A stretch of 13,632 nt of DNA from JAGORL01 sp964372415 (GTDB taxonomy: Bacteria > Patescibacteriota > Patescibacteriia > UBA9934), in assembly GCA_964372415.1 (NCBI GenBank), contig CAYJQH010000013.1, forward strand, positions 1 through 13,632. The letters are read 5' to 3'. The notes under the pieces were generated by a model. The model saw nothing but the letters and a program-made list of their open reading frames with translations, made no database searches and had not been told where the DNA came from. Position 1 is the first letter of the stretch. Each line of letters begins with the position of its first letter. Shown here in pieces: positions 8,181 to 13,632 of this stretch. The translations under genes and the position numbers were made by a program.

Positions 8181-8806
8181 CAAAGACAGTTTTAGACGCC
8201 TTTTTTCCGCGCTTTTGTGTCCGTTGCGGGAACGAAGGAGCGCTTTTCTGTTCGTTGTGTCGAGGTCAGTGGCCGCTCACACCACCCCCCTCTACCCATG
8301 AACACGTAGCTGCCTTTGCTTACGGCAATCCAGTGGTGCGCGATCTAATAAAAGCTTGGAAATATGATTTTGATCAAAGCGCTTGGTTGACGCTCCGTGA
8401 GACCGCAAAACCAATTTTAATCAAGGTGCAACATCTCATCGGTTCTGGTAGTGCGGTAATCGTGCCAATTCCTTTGAGTCCCTATCGGCATCGGGAGCGG
8501 GGGTTTAATCAGGCTTTGGCTATTGCTCGTTGGCTTGGTGAGGAACTTAAACTGCCTGTCTTAGACCTTCTCGATCGCAAGCATCGTCGGGTGCCTCAGG
8601 CTGACCTCACGCACACGCAGCGTCTAGAAGCCATGAATATTACTCCATTTCAGATAACAGAAAAACGCGCTTCAGAGATTTTTTTCAATTCAGTCCTTAT
8701 TGTCGATGATGTTTATACAACCGGAGCCACTATTACGTCAGCTCGACGAGTTCTGCTTGCTCACAAGGCTGAACGCGTAGTAAGCTTCACTTTAGCCAAA
8801 AGTTAA
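8171..8806 (+). CDS. comFC: ComFC-type phosphoribosyltransferase
   Basis: The ComF/GntX family: a cysteine zinc-binding segment fused to a type I phosphoribosyltransferase domain, in Bacillus and Helicobacter required for DNA uptake. The zinc segment is C16-x2-C19 ... C27-x2-C30. The family motif RERGFNQA is at 108-115 and the PRPP-binding motif VLIVDDVYTTGAT at 175-187. The length (211 aa) is normal and both functional parts are intact. The ATG at 8171 lies inside the end of the VirB8-like gene (10-nt overlap), linking a competence protein to the secretion-like locus. The biochemical role of ComFC in natural transformation is only partly known, so a role in DNA import here is inference. Confidence 0.92.
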   Translation: MEVAKTVLDAFFPRFCVRCGNEGALFCSLCRGQWPLTPPPSTHEHVAAFAYGNPVVRDLIKAWKYDFDQSAWLTLRETAKPILIKVQHLIGSGSAVIVPIPLSPYRHRERGFNQALAIARWLGEELKLPVLDLLDRKHRRVPQADLTHTQRLEAMNITPFQITEKRASEIFFNSVLIVDDVYTTGATITSARRVLLAHKAERVVSFTLAKS

Positions 8807-8814
8807 GCCTGCTT

Positions 8815-9660
8815 ATGAAAAACTGGACCGCGCCACTTGTTTTCTTGGTCTTAGTTGTGGTCGCTATACTTGCGATTATTTTTTTGTCAGGCAAGGCAAC
8901 TAACGATGAAAGTAAATTTCACATAGTTACTACTTTTTATCCTTTAGCCTTTGCGGCTCAAGAGTTAGGCGGTGATAATGTAAAGGTAACTAACCTGACT
9001 GCCGGCGGTATCGAGCCCCATGAGTTTGAGCCTACGCCTGGCGATATTATAAAAATGCAGGCAGCTGATTTGTTGATTGTCCTTGGCGAACTTGATGTTT
9101 GGGCGAACGACGCAGTAGAGGCGCGTCGAACTCAAGGTAAGGCGACGATAGTCGTGCGAGAATCTATACCGATGGTGATTGATGACCCTCATGTCTGGCT
9201 TGATCCCATTTTGTTCCAAGACATAGCGCGCCTGATCGCCGAAGAACTTAACTTTCAAGCAGACGAAATATTAAGCAACCTAGCTCATCTGGACCTTCAG
9301 TACCAAGAGCTTAAAACCTGTGAACGAAATGATATTATTGTGGCACATGACGCTTTTGGCTACTTAGCTCATCGTTATGACTTTGTGGCCCATGCGGTGA
9401 GCGGTATCACGCCAGGCGACGAGCCTTCAGCTCGTGATTTGGTAAGGCTCACCGATCTCGCCCGTGACCTCGAAGTCCAAACAATTTTCTTCGAAGAAAC
9501 CGCCAGTCCGGATTTGGCTCAAACCATTGCTGACGAAGTCGGAGCAAAAACTGACGTAATGTTCACACTTGAATCATTGAGTGATGAGCAGATGAGCGAA
9601 GATTACTACTCACTTATGGGACGAAATTTTGATAAACTAAAGGCTGAACTTTGCCGCTAA
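8815..9660 (+). CDS. znuA: Metal ABC transporter substrate-binding protein (ZnuA/TroA family)
   Basis: Binds Zn2+ or Mn2+ outside the membrane and delivers it to the permease. An N-terminal hydrophobic segment (about 7-25) is followed by FHIVTTFYPLAFAAQELGGD, the classic family opening. Predicted metal ligands are H69 (GGIEPHEFEP), H126 (DPHVWLDP) and H178 (VAHDAFGYLAHRY), with E253 (FTLESLSDEQ) where the fourth acidic ligand is expected. No His-rich loop is present, and the loop before H126 is short. There is no lipobox cysteine after the hydrophobic segment, so the protein is probably held by an uncleaved anchor or released, rather than being a lipoprotein. The gene lies 8 nt after comFC and before the ATPase gene. 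Zinc versus manganese cannot be decided from sequence alone. Confidence 0.9.
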   Translation: MKNWTAPLVFLVLVVVAILAIIFLSGKATNDESKFHIVTTFYPLAFAAQELGGDNVKVTNLTAGGIEPHEFEPTPGDIIKMQAADLLIVLGELDVWANDAVEARRTQGKATIVVRESIPMVIDDPHVWLDPILFQDIARLIAEELNFQADEILSNLAHLDLQYQELKTCERNDIIVAHDAFGYLAHRYDFVAHAVSGITPGDEPSARDLVRLTDLARDLEVQTIFFEETASPDLAQTIADEVGAKTDVMFTLESLSDEQMSEDYYSLMGRNFDKLKAELCR

Positions 9661-9662
9661 GC

Positions 9663-10388
9663 ATGACTGAAAAGAAACCAGTAACTATAGTCAAGGTTGA
9701 AAACGTGGCGTTCGCCTACGGTAAGAACGTTATTTTAGATCATATAACCTTTAATGTGGTGAAAGGTGATTACATCGGCATTATCGGGCCTAATGGGGGA
9801 GGAAAAACGACGCTCATAAAAATTATGCTTGGCTTACTCGTACCAACACACGGCCAAGTTACATTGTTTGACGAACCGATTCAAAAAGCCAAAAAGCGTT
9901 CCGAAATCGCTTATGTGCCGCAATATTTAGCCAACGATATCCGTTCTTTTCCGGCCACCGTGCGAGAGGTCGTAATGAGCGGTTCGGCTAAGCCACGAGC
10001 CAATGTGATAAGCAAGGCGCTTAAAATGGCCGGTATTACCGAACTCGCTAAACGCCGCGTCGGCGAGCTTTCTGGCGGCGAACGACAACGTGTTCTCATT
10101 GCTCGCGCCTTGGCGGCGGAGCCGACTGTGTTGATTCTTGATGAACCAACGAGCGCTATTGATGTTGCCGGGCAAGAGGATTTTTATGACTTTTTGCGTA
10201 AACTTAGCAAACAAGGTCTCACTATTATCATTGTTTCGCACGATGTTGATATCATCGCCCACGAAGTCGATACAGTGCTTTGCTTGAACAAACACTTGGT
10301 CTGCCACGGTCCAACCGAGCAAGTCCTAACCGAACACGCCTTGGAACGAGCTTATGGTAAAAACGCCAAGATTCTCCATCAGCATTAA
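9663..10388 (+). CDS. znuC: Metal ABC transporter ATP-binding protein (ZnuC family)
   Basis: The ATPase of the metal importer, 241 residues from ATG 9663. Walker A is GPNGGGKT (42-49), the Q-loop glutamine is in YVPQYL (Q87), the signature is LSGGERQ (136-142), Walker B is VLILDE (156-161) and the H-loop is SHD (H193). All are intact. The pattern EIAYVPQYLANDIRSFPATV is typical of ZnuC/MntA-type ATPases. An in-frame TTG at 9651, with AAAGG 7 nt upstream, is an alternative start that would add four residues and overlap the previous gene. I prefer the ATG. The 3' end overlaps the YibE/F gene by 35 nt. Confidence 0.93.
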   Translation: MTEKKPVTIVKVENVAFAYGKNVILDHITFNVVKGDYIGIIGPNGGGKTTLIKIMLGLLVPTHGQVTLFDEPIQKAKKRSEIAYVPQYLANDIRSFPATVREVVMSGSAKPRANVISKALKMAGITELAKRRVGELSGGERQRVLIARALAAEPTVLILDEPTSAIDVAGQEDFYDFLRKLSKQGLTIIIVSHDVDIIAHEVDTVLCLNKHLVCHGPTEQVLTEHALERAYGKNAKILHQH

Positions 10389-11478
10389 ACTCGCTCTCGC
10401 TTTCGGGTGCTTGGTTTTATTTTTGCCATTCTTTTGCGCACGAGCACAGACGCTTGAGATGCCGACTACCGACTACGCTCGAGCTAAGGTGCTTGAGATC
10501 GTTTCTGAAGATCCAAAACTAGACTTTGGCTTTGATGAGGCGCAGCAAGTAATCAATTTGGAATTTTTAACCGGTCCCCGTGACGGCTCGGTAACGACAA
10601 TTGAATACACTATTTCGGCCTCCGCTTTTGAGAGTCAAAAACTCAAAAAAGGAAACAGAGTAATTATTGCCACGGTGCATGATTCTACCTTCTCTCAAGA
10701 TTATATTTTAGATAAATATCGTTTGCCCTGGGCAGTAGTGCTCACCACAGCTTTCGGTATTCTGGCGGTTGCTCTTGGTCGACGCAAAGGATTTGGGGCG
10801 CTTGTTGGACTCGCGATTAGTCTAGGCGTGATTACGCTCCTCGTCGTGCCGTGGATCATTCGTGGCGGCAGCCCCTTACTAGCCTCGGTTAGCGGCGCTC
10901 TCGTGATTAGTGTAGTAAGCATGCTGCTAGCTCACGGTACGGCTAAGCGGACACAATTGGCCCTAGGGGCAACGCTTGGCACTTTGGCGTTAGCGGTTAT
11001 TCTTTCTCTCCTTAGCGTTGCCCTAGTTGGACTCACAGGCGGCGGCAGCGAAGAAGCGATTTATTTGCAGATCGGATATTTATCCGGTATTGATCTTCGC
11101 GGCCTCCTCCTTGGAGGAATTATTATTGGCGCCCTCGGTGTACTTGATGATGTAACTACAGCGCAGGTCGCCGCGATTGAAGAAATTCACAAAGCAAATC
11201 CAGCCTTGTCGCGATCTGAGTTGTACCGTCGTGGCCTCTCAGTGGGACAAGAACACATCGCCTCACTCGTTAACACTCTGATGCTGGCTTACGTCGGCGC
11301 TTCCTTTCCGCTTTTTTTGCTTTTTTCTATGCCCGATCATCCGCCACTTTGGATTGTTTTAAATGGCGAAAATATTCTTGAAGAGGTGCTGCGTGGTTTG
11401 GTTGGCGGCGCGAGCCTCATGCTTGCCGTACCGATCTCGACCGCCTTAGCTGCAATCTCATTTGGTCGCAAAGAATAG
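10354..11478 (+). CDS. YibE/F family membrane protein
   Basis: 374 residues. A signal-like segment (10-31, ending in A-R-A before QT) supports the start at 10354 even though it overlaps znuC by 35 nt. Residues 33-122 form a small extracytoplasmic beta-rich domain. From 124 onward there are about seven membrane segments (about 124-142, 147-168, 174-193, 203-227, 250-266, 302-325, 345-367). The sequence GGIIIGALGVLDDVTTAQVAAI (254-275) is the hallmark of YibE/F proteins. The family's function is not established; YibE and YibF have been proposed to be transport-related. Its place between the ATPase and permease of a metal importer suggests a role in metal handling, which is inference. Confidence 0.9.
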   Translation: MVKTPRFSISIKLALAFGCLVLFLPFFCARAQTLEMPTTDYARAKVLEIVSEDPKLDFGFDEAQQVINLEFLTGPRDGSVTTIEYTISASAFESQKLKKGNRVIIATVHDSTFSQDYILDKYRLPWAVVLTTAFGILAVALGRRKGFGALVGLAISLGVITLLVVPWIIRGGSPLLASVSGALVISVVSMLLAHGTAKRTQLALGATLGTLALAVILSLLSVALVGLTGGGSEEAIYLQIGYLSGIDLRGLLLGGIIIGALGVLDDVTTAQVAAIEEIHKANPALSRSELYRRGLSVGQEHIASLVNTLMLAYVGASFPLFLLFSMPDHPPLWIVLNGENILEEVLRGLVGGASLMLAVPISTALAAISFGRKE

Positions 11479-11479
11479 T

Positions 11480-12277
11480 ATGCTCGACATTCTACGTTAC
11501 GATTTCATGCAACATGCTTTCTTGGCCGGATTAATGATTGCCATTGCGGCTCCGCTCTTGGGTGTCTTTCTGACCGTTCGTCGCCAATCGCTCATGGCCG
11601 ATACACTCTCCCACGCCGCTTTAGCCGGGGTCGCGATAGGAGTGCTTTTGGGGGTTGATCCCTTGGCCGCCGCTCTAGTTACGGCGCTAGTGGTTGGCCT
11701 GGTCCTTGAAAAATTACGGGGCGGTGGGCGTTTGCCAAGCGATGCGCTGCTCGCTCTTGTTTTATCGGGTAGCCTAGCTTTTGCTGTTGTCGCGATGAGC
11801 GCCGCCGGTTCCTTTAACACCAGCATCCTACAGTATCTTTTTGGCGGAATAACTACGGTTTCTGAAATCGATCTCTTAGTGATGGGAATTGTTACGAGTG
11901 TAGTTGTTGTCGTTACTTGGTTGTTTTTCCGTCAGTATTTTGTGATTGCTTTTGACGAGGACGTAGCCCGCGCTCAAGGGCTAAAAGTAACCGCACTCAA
12001 TCTGTTATTTGCCCTCATGACTGCCGCGACAATTGCTATTGGCATGCGTGTCGTTGGTGTGCTTCTGATCGGCGCTCTCATGATTGTGCCGGTATTGGCA
12101 GCTAGTCGTCTTGGTGGCAGTTTCAAGATGACAACCGGTCTCTCGGTAGTGATAGCTATCATTTCCGTAATTCTCGGTCTAACGACGTCATATTACCTGG
12201 ATCTCGCTTCGGGCGGTACAATTGTGCTTTATACCATTGGCTTTTTTGCCCTCACCAGCCTTTGGCCTAAAAGTTAA
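11480..12277 (+). CDS. znuB: Metal ABC transporter permease (ZnuB family)
   Basis: The membrane channel of the metal importer, 265 residues from ATG 11480, one base after the previous stop. An upstream in-frame TTG (11462) would only add six residues and is less likely. The start MLDILRYDFMQHAFLAGL and the sequence VRRQSLMADTLSHAALAGVAIG (about 31-52) are diagnostic of the ABC-3 permease family. About eight hydrophobic segments span the rest, with ALMIVPVLAASRLGG (about 197-211) as the conserved cytoplasmic coupling region. The gene closes the run and is followed by a strong hairpin. Confidence 0.94.
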   Translation: MLDILRYDFMQHAFLAGLMIAIAAPLLGVFLTVRRQSLMADTLSHAALAGVAIGVLLGVDPLAAALVTALVVGLVLEKLRGGGRLPSDALLALVLSGSLAFAVVAMSAAGSFNTSILQYLFGGITTVSEIDLLVMGIVTSVVVVVTWLFFRQYFVIAFDEDVARAQGLKVTALNLLFALMTAATIAIGMRVVGVLLIGALMIVPVLAASRLGGSFKMTTGLSVVIAIISVILGLTTSYYLDLASGGTIVLYTIGFFALTSLWPKS

Positions 12278-12279
12278 AA

Positions 12280-12313
12280 CAAAGCTCCGACAATATTGAT
12301 TGTCGGAGCTTTG
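12280..12313. terminator. Bidirectional hairpin terminator between znuB and tRNA-Ser
   Basis: A perfect 15-bp stem (12280-12294 with 12299-12313) closes a 4-nt loop. On the - strand it is followed by a T-rich run (TTTTAACTTTT), so it is a good intrinsic terminator for the tRNA-Ser transcript. It directly abuts the encoded CCA of that tRNA. On the + strand it follows the znuB stop by 2 nt but has no following T run, so termination there is less certain. Confidence 0.8.
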
Positions 12314-12403
12314 TGGCGGAGAGAAGAGGATTCGAACCTCCGGTACCATTTCTGATACACAGGTTTAGCAAACCTGCGCCTTAAGCCACTCGGCCACCTC
12401 TCC
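12314..12403 (-). tRNA. tRNA-Ser (anticodon GCU)
   Basis: A complete 90-nt type II tRNA on the - strand, reading GGAGAGGTGGCCGAGTGGC at its 5' end. The acceptor stem pairs with one G-U, the D-arm has the serine-type pattern, and the anticodon stem CAGGT/ACCTG holds the loop TTGCTAA with anticodon GCT (plus-strand 12367-12369). A long variable arm follows, then a T-arm with TTCGAAT, discriminator G and an encoded CCA (12314-12316). It reads AGC and AGU codons. A structured element (12411-12567) ends 7 nt before its 5' end, and the hairpin terminator starts directly after its CCA. Confidence 0.97.
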
Positions 12404-12410
12404 TTGCTTA

Positions 12411-12567
12411 GAAAACGTATCCAAGTTCGCGCACTGCTGCGTCGTCGACTCCGTCGGACTCGTACAGCTCCGACGTTTCAGTCGGAGCCCCGACGCCGTA
12501 GGCCGTCGGGGTACGCCTCGGCCTCGACTACCCCGTTCCTTGCATTGCGCGAACTTAATACGTTTTC
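12411..12567 (-). ncRNA. Structured tRNA-leader-like element, copy A
   Basis: 157 bp, read on the - strand. The outer stem is GAAAACGTAT (12567-12558) with ATACGTTTTC (12420-12411). Then comes an internal T versus GG loop and an 11-bp stem (12556-12546 with 12433-12423). Inside lie ATGCAAGGAACGGGG (12545-12531), CGAGGCGTA (12520-12512) and GACGCAGCAG (12443-12434), all shared with copy B, plus GC-rich hairpins at 12488-12511 (8 bp) and 12467-12488 (8 bp). It ends 7 nt before tRNA-Ser and reads the same way. It could be a processed leader RNA, an independent small RNA or a MITE-like repeat. I do not recognise a known family. Confidence 0.6.
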
Positions 12568-12614
12568 TTTTATTTAGATATAAAATGACCGTTTTCTTAC
12601 TTGAGATTTGCCAG

Positions 12615-12643
12615 AGAATACAGGAAAAATGAGATTTGTTCAA
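12615..12643 (-). promoter_or_regulatory. Candidate promoter for element A and tRNA-Ser
   Basis: On the - strand TTGAAC (12643-12638), a 17-nt spacer and TATTCT (12620-12615) form a moderate sigma-70-type match. The expected start is near 12608, about 40 nt before element A. It is divergent from, and close to, the promoter of the 171-aa gene. No better match is seen nearer the tRNA. Confidence 0.35.
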
Positions 12644-12651
12644 GCTTTGCG

Positions 12652-12660
12652 TGGTATACT
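12652..12660 (+). promoter_or_regulatory. Extended -10 promoter of the 171-aa gene
   Basis: TG-G-TATACT is a strong extended -10 (TG 12652-12653, hexamer 12655-12660). The expected transcription start is near 12667, about 6 nt before the ATG at 12673. This near-leaderless layout matches the promoters at 79-87 and 4553-4561, and it decides the start codon of the gene downstream. Confidence 0.65.
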
Positions 12661-12672
12661 TTATCTATCTGT

Positions 12673-13188
12673 ATGGAAAATGAGAACGCTAGACCAGAGG
12701 AAATTCGCGGAATAGATGCCGGAACAGTGCTTTTGCATTGGGAAACCTGGGAGTTTCCGCCTGTTGAGCGATCAACACGCTGGTACGTGATAGCTGGTGT
12801 TGTTGGCTTTGGCATGCTCATTTACGCCATTCTTACTGCTAATTTTGTTTTTGCTCTCATTGTTCTCATGTTTGCGGCTATCATGCTGCTTAAGGATCTT
12901 AAAAAACCAAAACGCGTGCAGATTGCCATCACTTCGTCAGGAGTAGTTTTTGACAACGAATTCCATTCTTACGATGACATCAAAGATTTTTCCATGGTTT
13001 ATCAGCCACCCGAGGTGAGCATGCTATATGTTGCTTTTCGTCATAAACTATCACCGCTTCTTGCCATTTCACTTGAAGAAATGAATCCCAACGAAGTTCG
13101 AGAAGCACTTTTGCCTTTTGTTTTTGAAAACCTCGACCGCGAAGGCGAACGATTGACAGACGTCCTTACTAGGGTGTATAAATTGTAA
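12673..13188 (+). CDS. Two-TM membrane protein, PH-like architecture, function unknown
   Basis: 171 residues from ATG 12673. The in-frame TTG at 12601 would add 24 residues but lies upstream of the promoter, so it is rejected. A short acidic N-terminus contains LLHWETWEFPPVERSTRWY, then two hydrophobic segments lie at about 36-54 and 57-74 with a tight turn. A basic KKPKR follows, then a soluble domain (82-171) with beta strands (VQIAITSSGVVFDNEFHSYDDI) and a final helix. Two TMs followed by a strand-rich domain in which an inner strand leads into Y-D-D-I resembles bacterial PH-like membrane proteins. That is a resemblance by layout, not an identified family. The gene stands alone between two structured elements and two tRNA transcription units, and a consensus promoter is embedded in its last 36 bases. 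Confidence 0.85.
   Translation: MENENARPEEIRGIDAGTVLLHWETWEFPPVERSTRWYVIAGVVGFGMLIYAILTANFVFALIVLMFAAIMLLKDLKKPKRVQIAITSSGVVFDNEFHSYDDIKDFSMVYQPPEVSMLYVAFRHKLSPLLAISLEEMNPNEVREALLPFVFENLDREGERLTDVLTRVYKL
13153..13182 (+). promoter_or_regulatory. Near-consensus promoter for element B and tRNA-Arg
   Basis: A perfect -35 TTGACA (13153-13158), an 18-nt spacer and TATAAA (13177-13182) match 11 of 12 consensus bases, inside the end of the 171-aa gene. Transcription would start near 13189, directly after its stop codon, and run through element B (13234-13358) into tRNA-Arg. No promoter is visible between element B and the tRNA. Confidence 0.6.
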
Positions 13189-13233
13189 CCAAATTGATAC
13201 TTTTTCACGGTCTAAGTTTTTCACGATGACAGT

Positions 13234-13358
13234 GAAAACATATTAAGTTTGTCGGATGCAAGGAACGGGGAAAATTTTTTCGAGGCGTAGGTATATCCTA
13301 CGGTGAGAAAAAATTGGGGCCCCGTGACGCAGCAGCCGGCAAACTTGGATAGGTTTTC
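13234..13358 (+). ncRNA. Structured tRNA-leader-like element, copy B
   Basis: 125 bp, homologous to copy A. The outer stem is GAAAACATAT (13234-13243) with ATAGGTTTTC (13349-13358), followed by the T versus GG internal loop and an 11-bp stem (13245-13255 with 13336-13346, one G-U). Shared blocks are ATGCAAGGAACGGGG (13256-13270), CGAGGCGTA (13281-13289) and GACGCAGCAG (13326-13335). The interior differs from copy A: ACGGGG (13265-13270) pairs with CCCCGT (13320-13325), then a 9-bp A/T stem (13273-13281 with 13307-13315), then a hairpin (13286-13291 with 13297-13302). It ends 5 nt before tRNA-Arg, so it is probably the leader of that transcript or a co-transcribed small RNA (inference). Confidence 0.6.
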
Positions 13359-13363
13359 AATAA

Positions 13364-13440
13364 GCGGGCATAGCTCAGCTGGATAGAGCATCAGCTTGCG
13401 GAGCTGAGGGTCGGGGGTTCGAATCCCTCTGCTCGCACCA
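13364..13440 (+). tRNA. tRNA-Arg (anticodon GCG)
   Basis: A complete 77-nt type I tRNA. The acceptor GCGGGCA pairs with TGCTCGC (one G-U), the D-arm is GCTC/GAGC with an A in the D-loop at the position used for arginine identity, and the anticodon stem TCAGC/GCTGA holds TTGCGGA with anticodon GCG (13398-13400). The T-arm is GGGGG/CCCTC with TTCGAAT, the discriminator is A and CCA is encoded (13438-13440). It reads CGC and, by wobble, CGU. Most bacteria use an ACG (inosine) tRNA for these codons, so GCG is notable. Confidence 0.95.
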
Positions 13441-13471
13441 CAAACAAATCTCCTGAACGGAGGTTTTTTTG
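13441..13471 (+). terminator. Intrinsic terminator after tRNA-Arg
   Basis: The stem is built from AAATCTCC and GGAGGTTT around the loop TGAAC and extends outward through an A/T-rich part, giving about 13 bp with one mismatch. It is followed by, and overlaps, a run of seven T (13464-13470). It starts directly after the CCA of tRNA-Arg, so the tRNA-Arg unit ends before the next tRNA. Confidence 0.85.
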
Positions 13472-13472
13472 T

Positions 13473-13501
13473 TTGAAATTTTTAGTCGTTTCTGGCATTA
13501 T
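13473..13501 (+). promoter_or_regulatory. Promoter of tRNA-Ser (UGA)
   Basis: TTGAAA (13473-13478), a 17-nt spacer ending in TG-G, and CATTAT (13496-13501) make a plausible promoter with an extended -10. Transcription would start near 13508, about 4 nt before the tRNA. It lies directly after the terminator of tRNA-Arg, so this tRNA has its own unit. Confidence 0.55.
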
Positions 13502-13511
13502 CTTTGCGTTC

Positions 13512-13601
13512 GGAGGGGTGTCAGAGTGGTCGAATGAGACGGTCTTGAAAACCGTTATACCCGAAAGGGTATCGTGGGTTCGAATCCCACCCCCTCCGCC
13601 A
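13512..13601 (+). tRNA. tRNA-Ser (anticodon UGA)
   Basis: A complete 90-nt type II tRNA. The acceptor GGAGGGG pairs with CCCCTCC, the anticodon stem ACGGT/ACCGT holds the loop CTTGAAA with anticodon TGA (13546-13548), the long variable arm has the hairpin TACCCGAAAGGGTA, the T-loop is TTCGAAT, the discriminator is G and CCA is encoded (13599-13601). It reads UCA and UCN codons. Unlike the other two tRNAs it has no structured element upstream. Nothing further is supported in the last 31 bases. Confidence 0.97.
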
Positions 13602-13632
13602 GGACAATTTCTTATCGTGCAACCCACTCGCC

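Noticed and set aside
12411..12567. Element A as a plain intrinsic terminator
   Set aside because: It is 157 bp with several stems, is related to element B, has no suitable T run, and precedes a tRNA rather than following a gene on the same strand.
12365..12643. A 92-aa - strand frame over tRNA-Ser and element A
   Set aside because: It covers a tRNA and a strongly structured non-coding element and has no protein-like pattern.
12601..12672. TTG start extending the 171-aa protein by 24 residues
   Set aside because: The extended -10 promoter lies inside this stretch, so the transcript would start after the TTG.
13391..13627. A 78-aa - strand frame over the two + strand tRNA genes
   Set aside because: The translation (IRTHDTLSG and EGFEPPTLSS motifs) is the classic false protein read antisense to Ser and Arg tRNA genes.

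Overview
The window looks like a chromosomal piece of a Candidate Phyla Radiation (Patescibacteria, probably Parcubacteria-type) genome. This rests on gene content: a stripped-down type IV secretion-like set (VirB6/TrbL-like, PrgI family, TraC-like, VirB4), hypothetical proteins with a CPR flavour, almost no Shine-Dalgarno sites, and near-leaderless promoters. TGA is used as a normal stop (for example at 5010 and 7635), so a lineage that recodes TGA is unlikely. No taxonomic marker gene is present, so the assignment is an inference.

Region 1 (99-8180) is a type IV secretion-like locus on the + strand. It holds a large polytopic VirB6/TrbL-like protein with a low-complexity tail, a 568-aa soluble helical protein, a PrgI-family membrane protein, a TraC-like protein, the VirB4 ATPase and a VirB8-like membrane-anchored protein. 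The 568-aa gene is bracketed by two related intergenic elements of about 107 bp made of inverted heptamer repeats (2623-2730 and 4448-4553). An extended -10 promoter sits on the edge of the second element.

Region 2 (8171-12277) continues without a visible promoter or terminator. It holds comFC (overlapping the VirB8-like gene), then a zinc/manganese ABC importer: substrate-binding protein, ATPase and permease. A YibE/F-family membrane protein lies between the ATPase and the permease. From 4570 to 12277 the genes touch or overlap, so secretion-like, competence-like and metal-uptake genes may form one long operon. It ends at a 15-bp perfect hairpin that also serves the tRNA coming from the other strand.

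Region 3 (12280-13632) is a small RNA region around one gene for a 171-aa, two-TM protein. It has tRNA-Ser(GCU) on the - strand, and tRNA-Arg(GCG) and tRNA-Ser(UGA) on the + strand. The most interesting signal is a pair of homologous structured elements (12411-12567 on -, 13234-13358 on +). Each ends 5-7 nt before the 5' end of a tRNA gene and reads in the same direction as that tRNA. Their closing stems carry four compensatory base-pair changes. I do not recognise this element, and it is the best candidate here for something undescribed.
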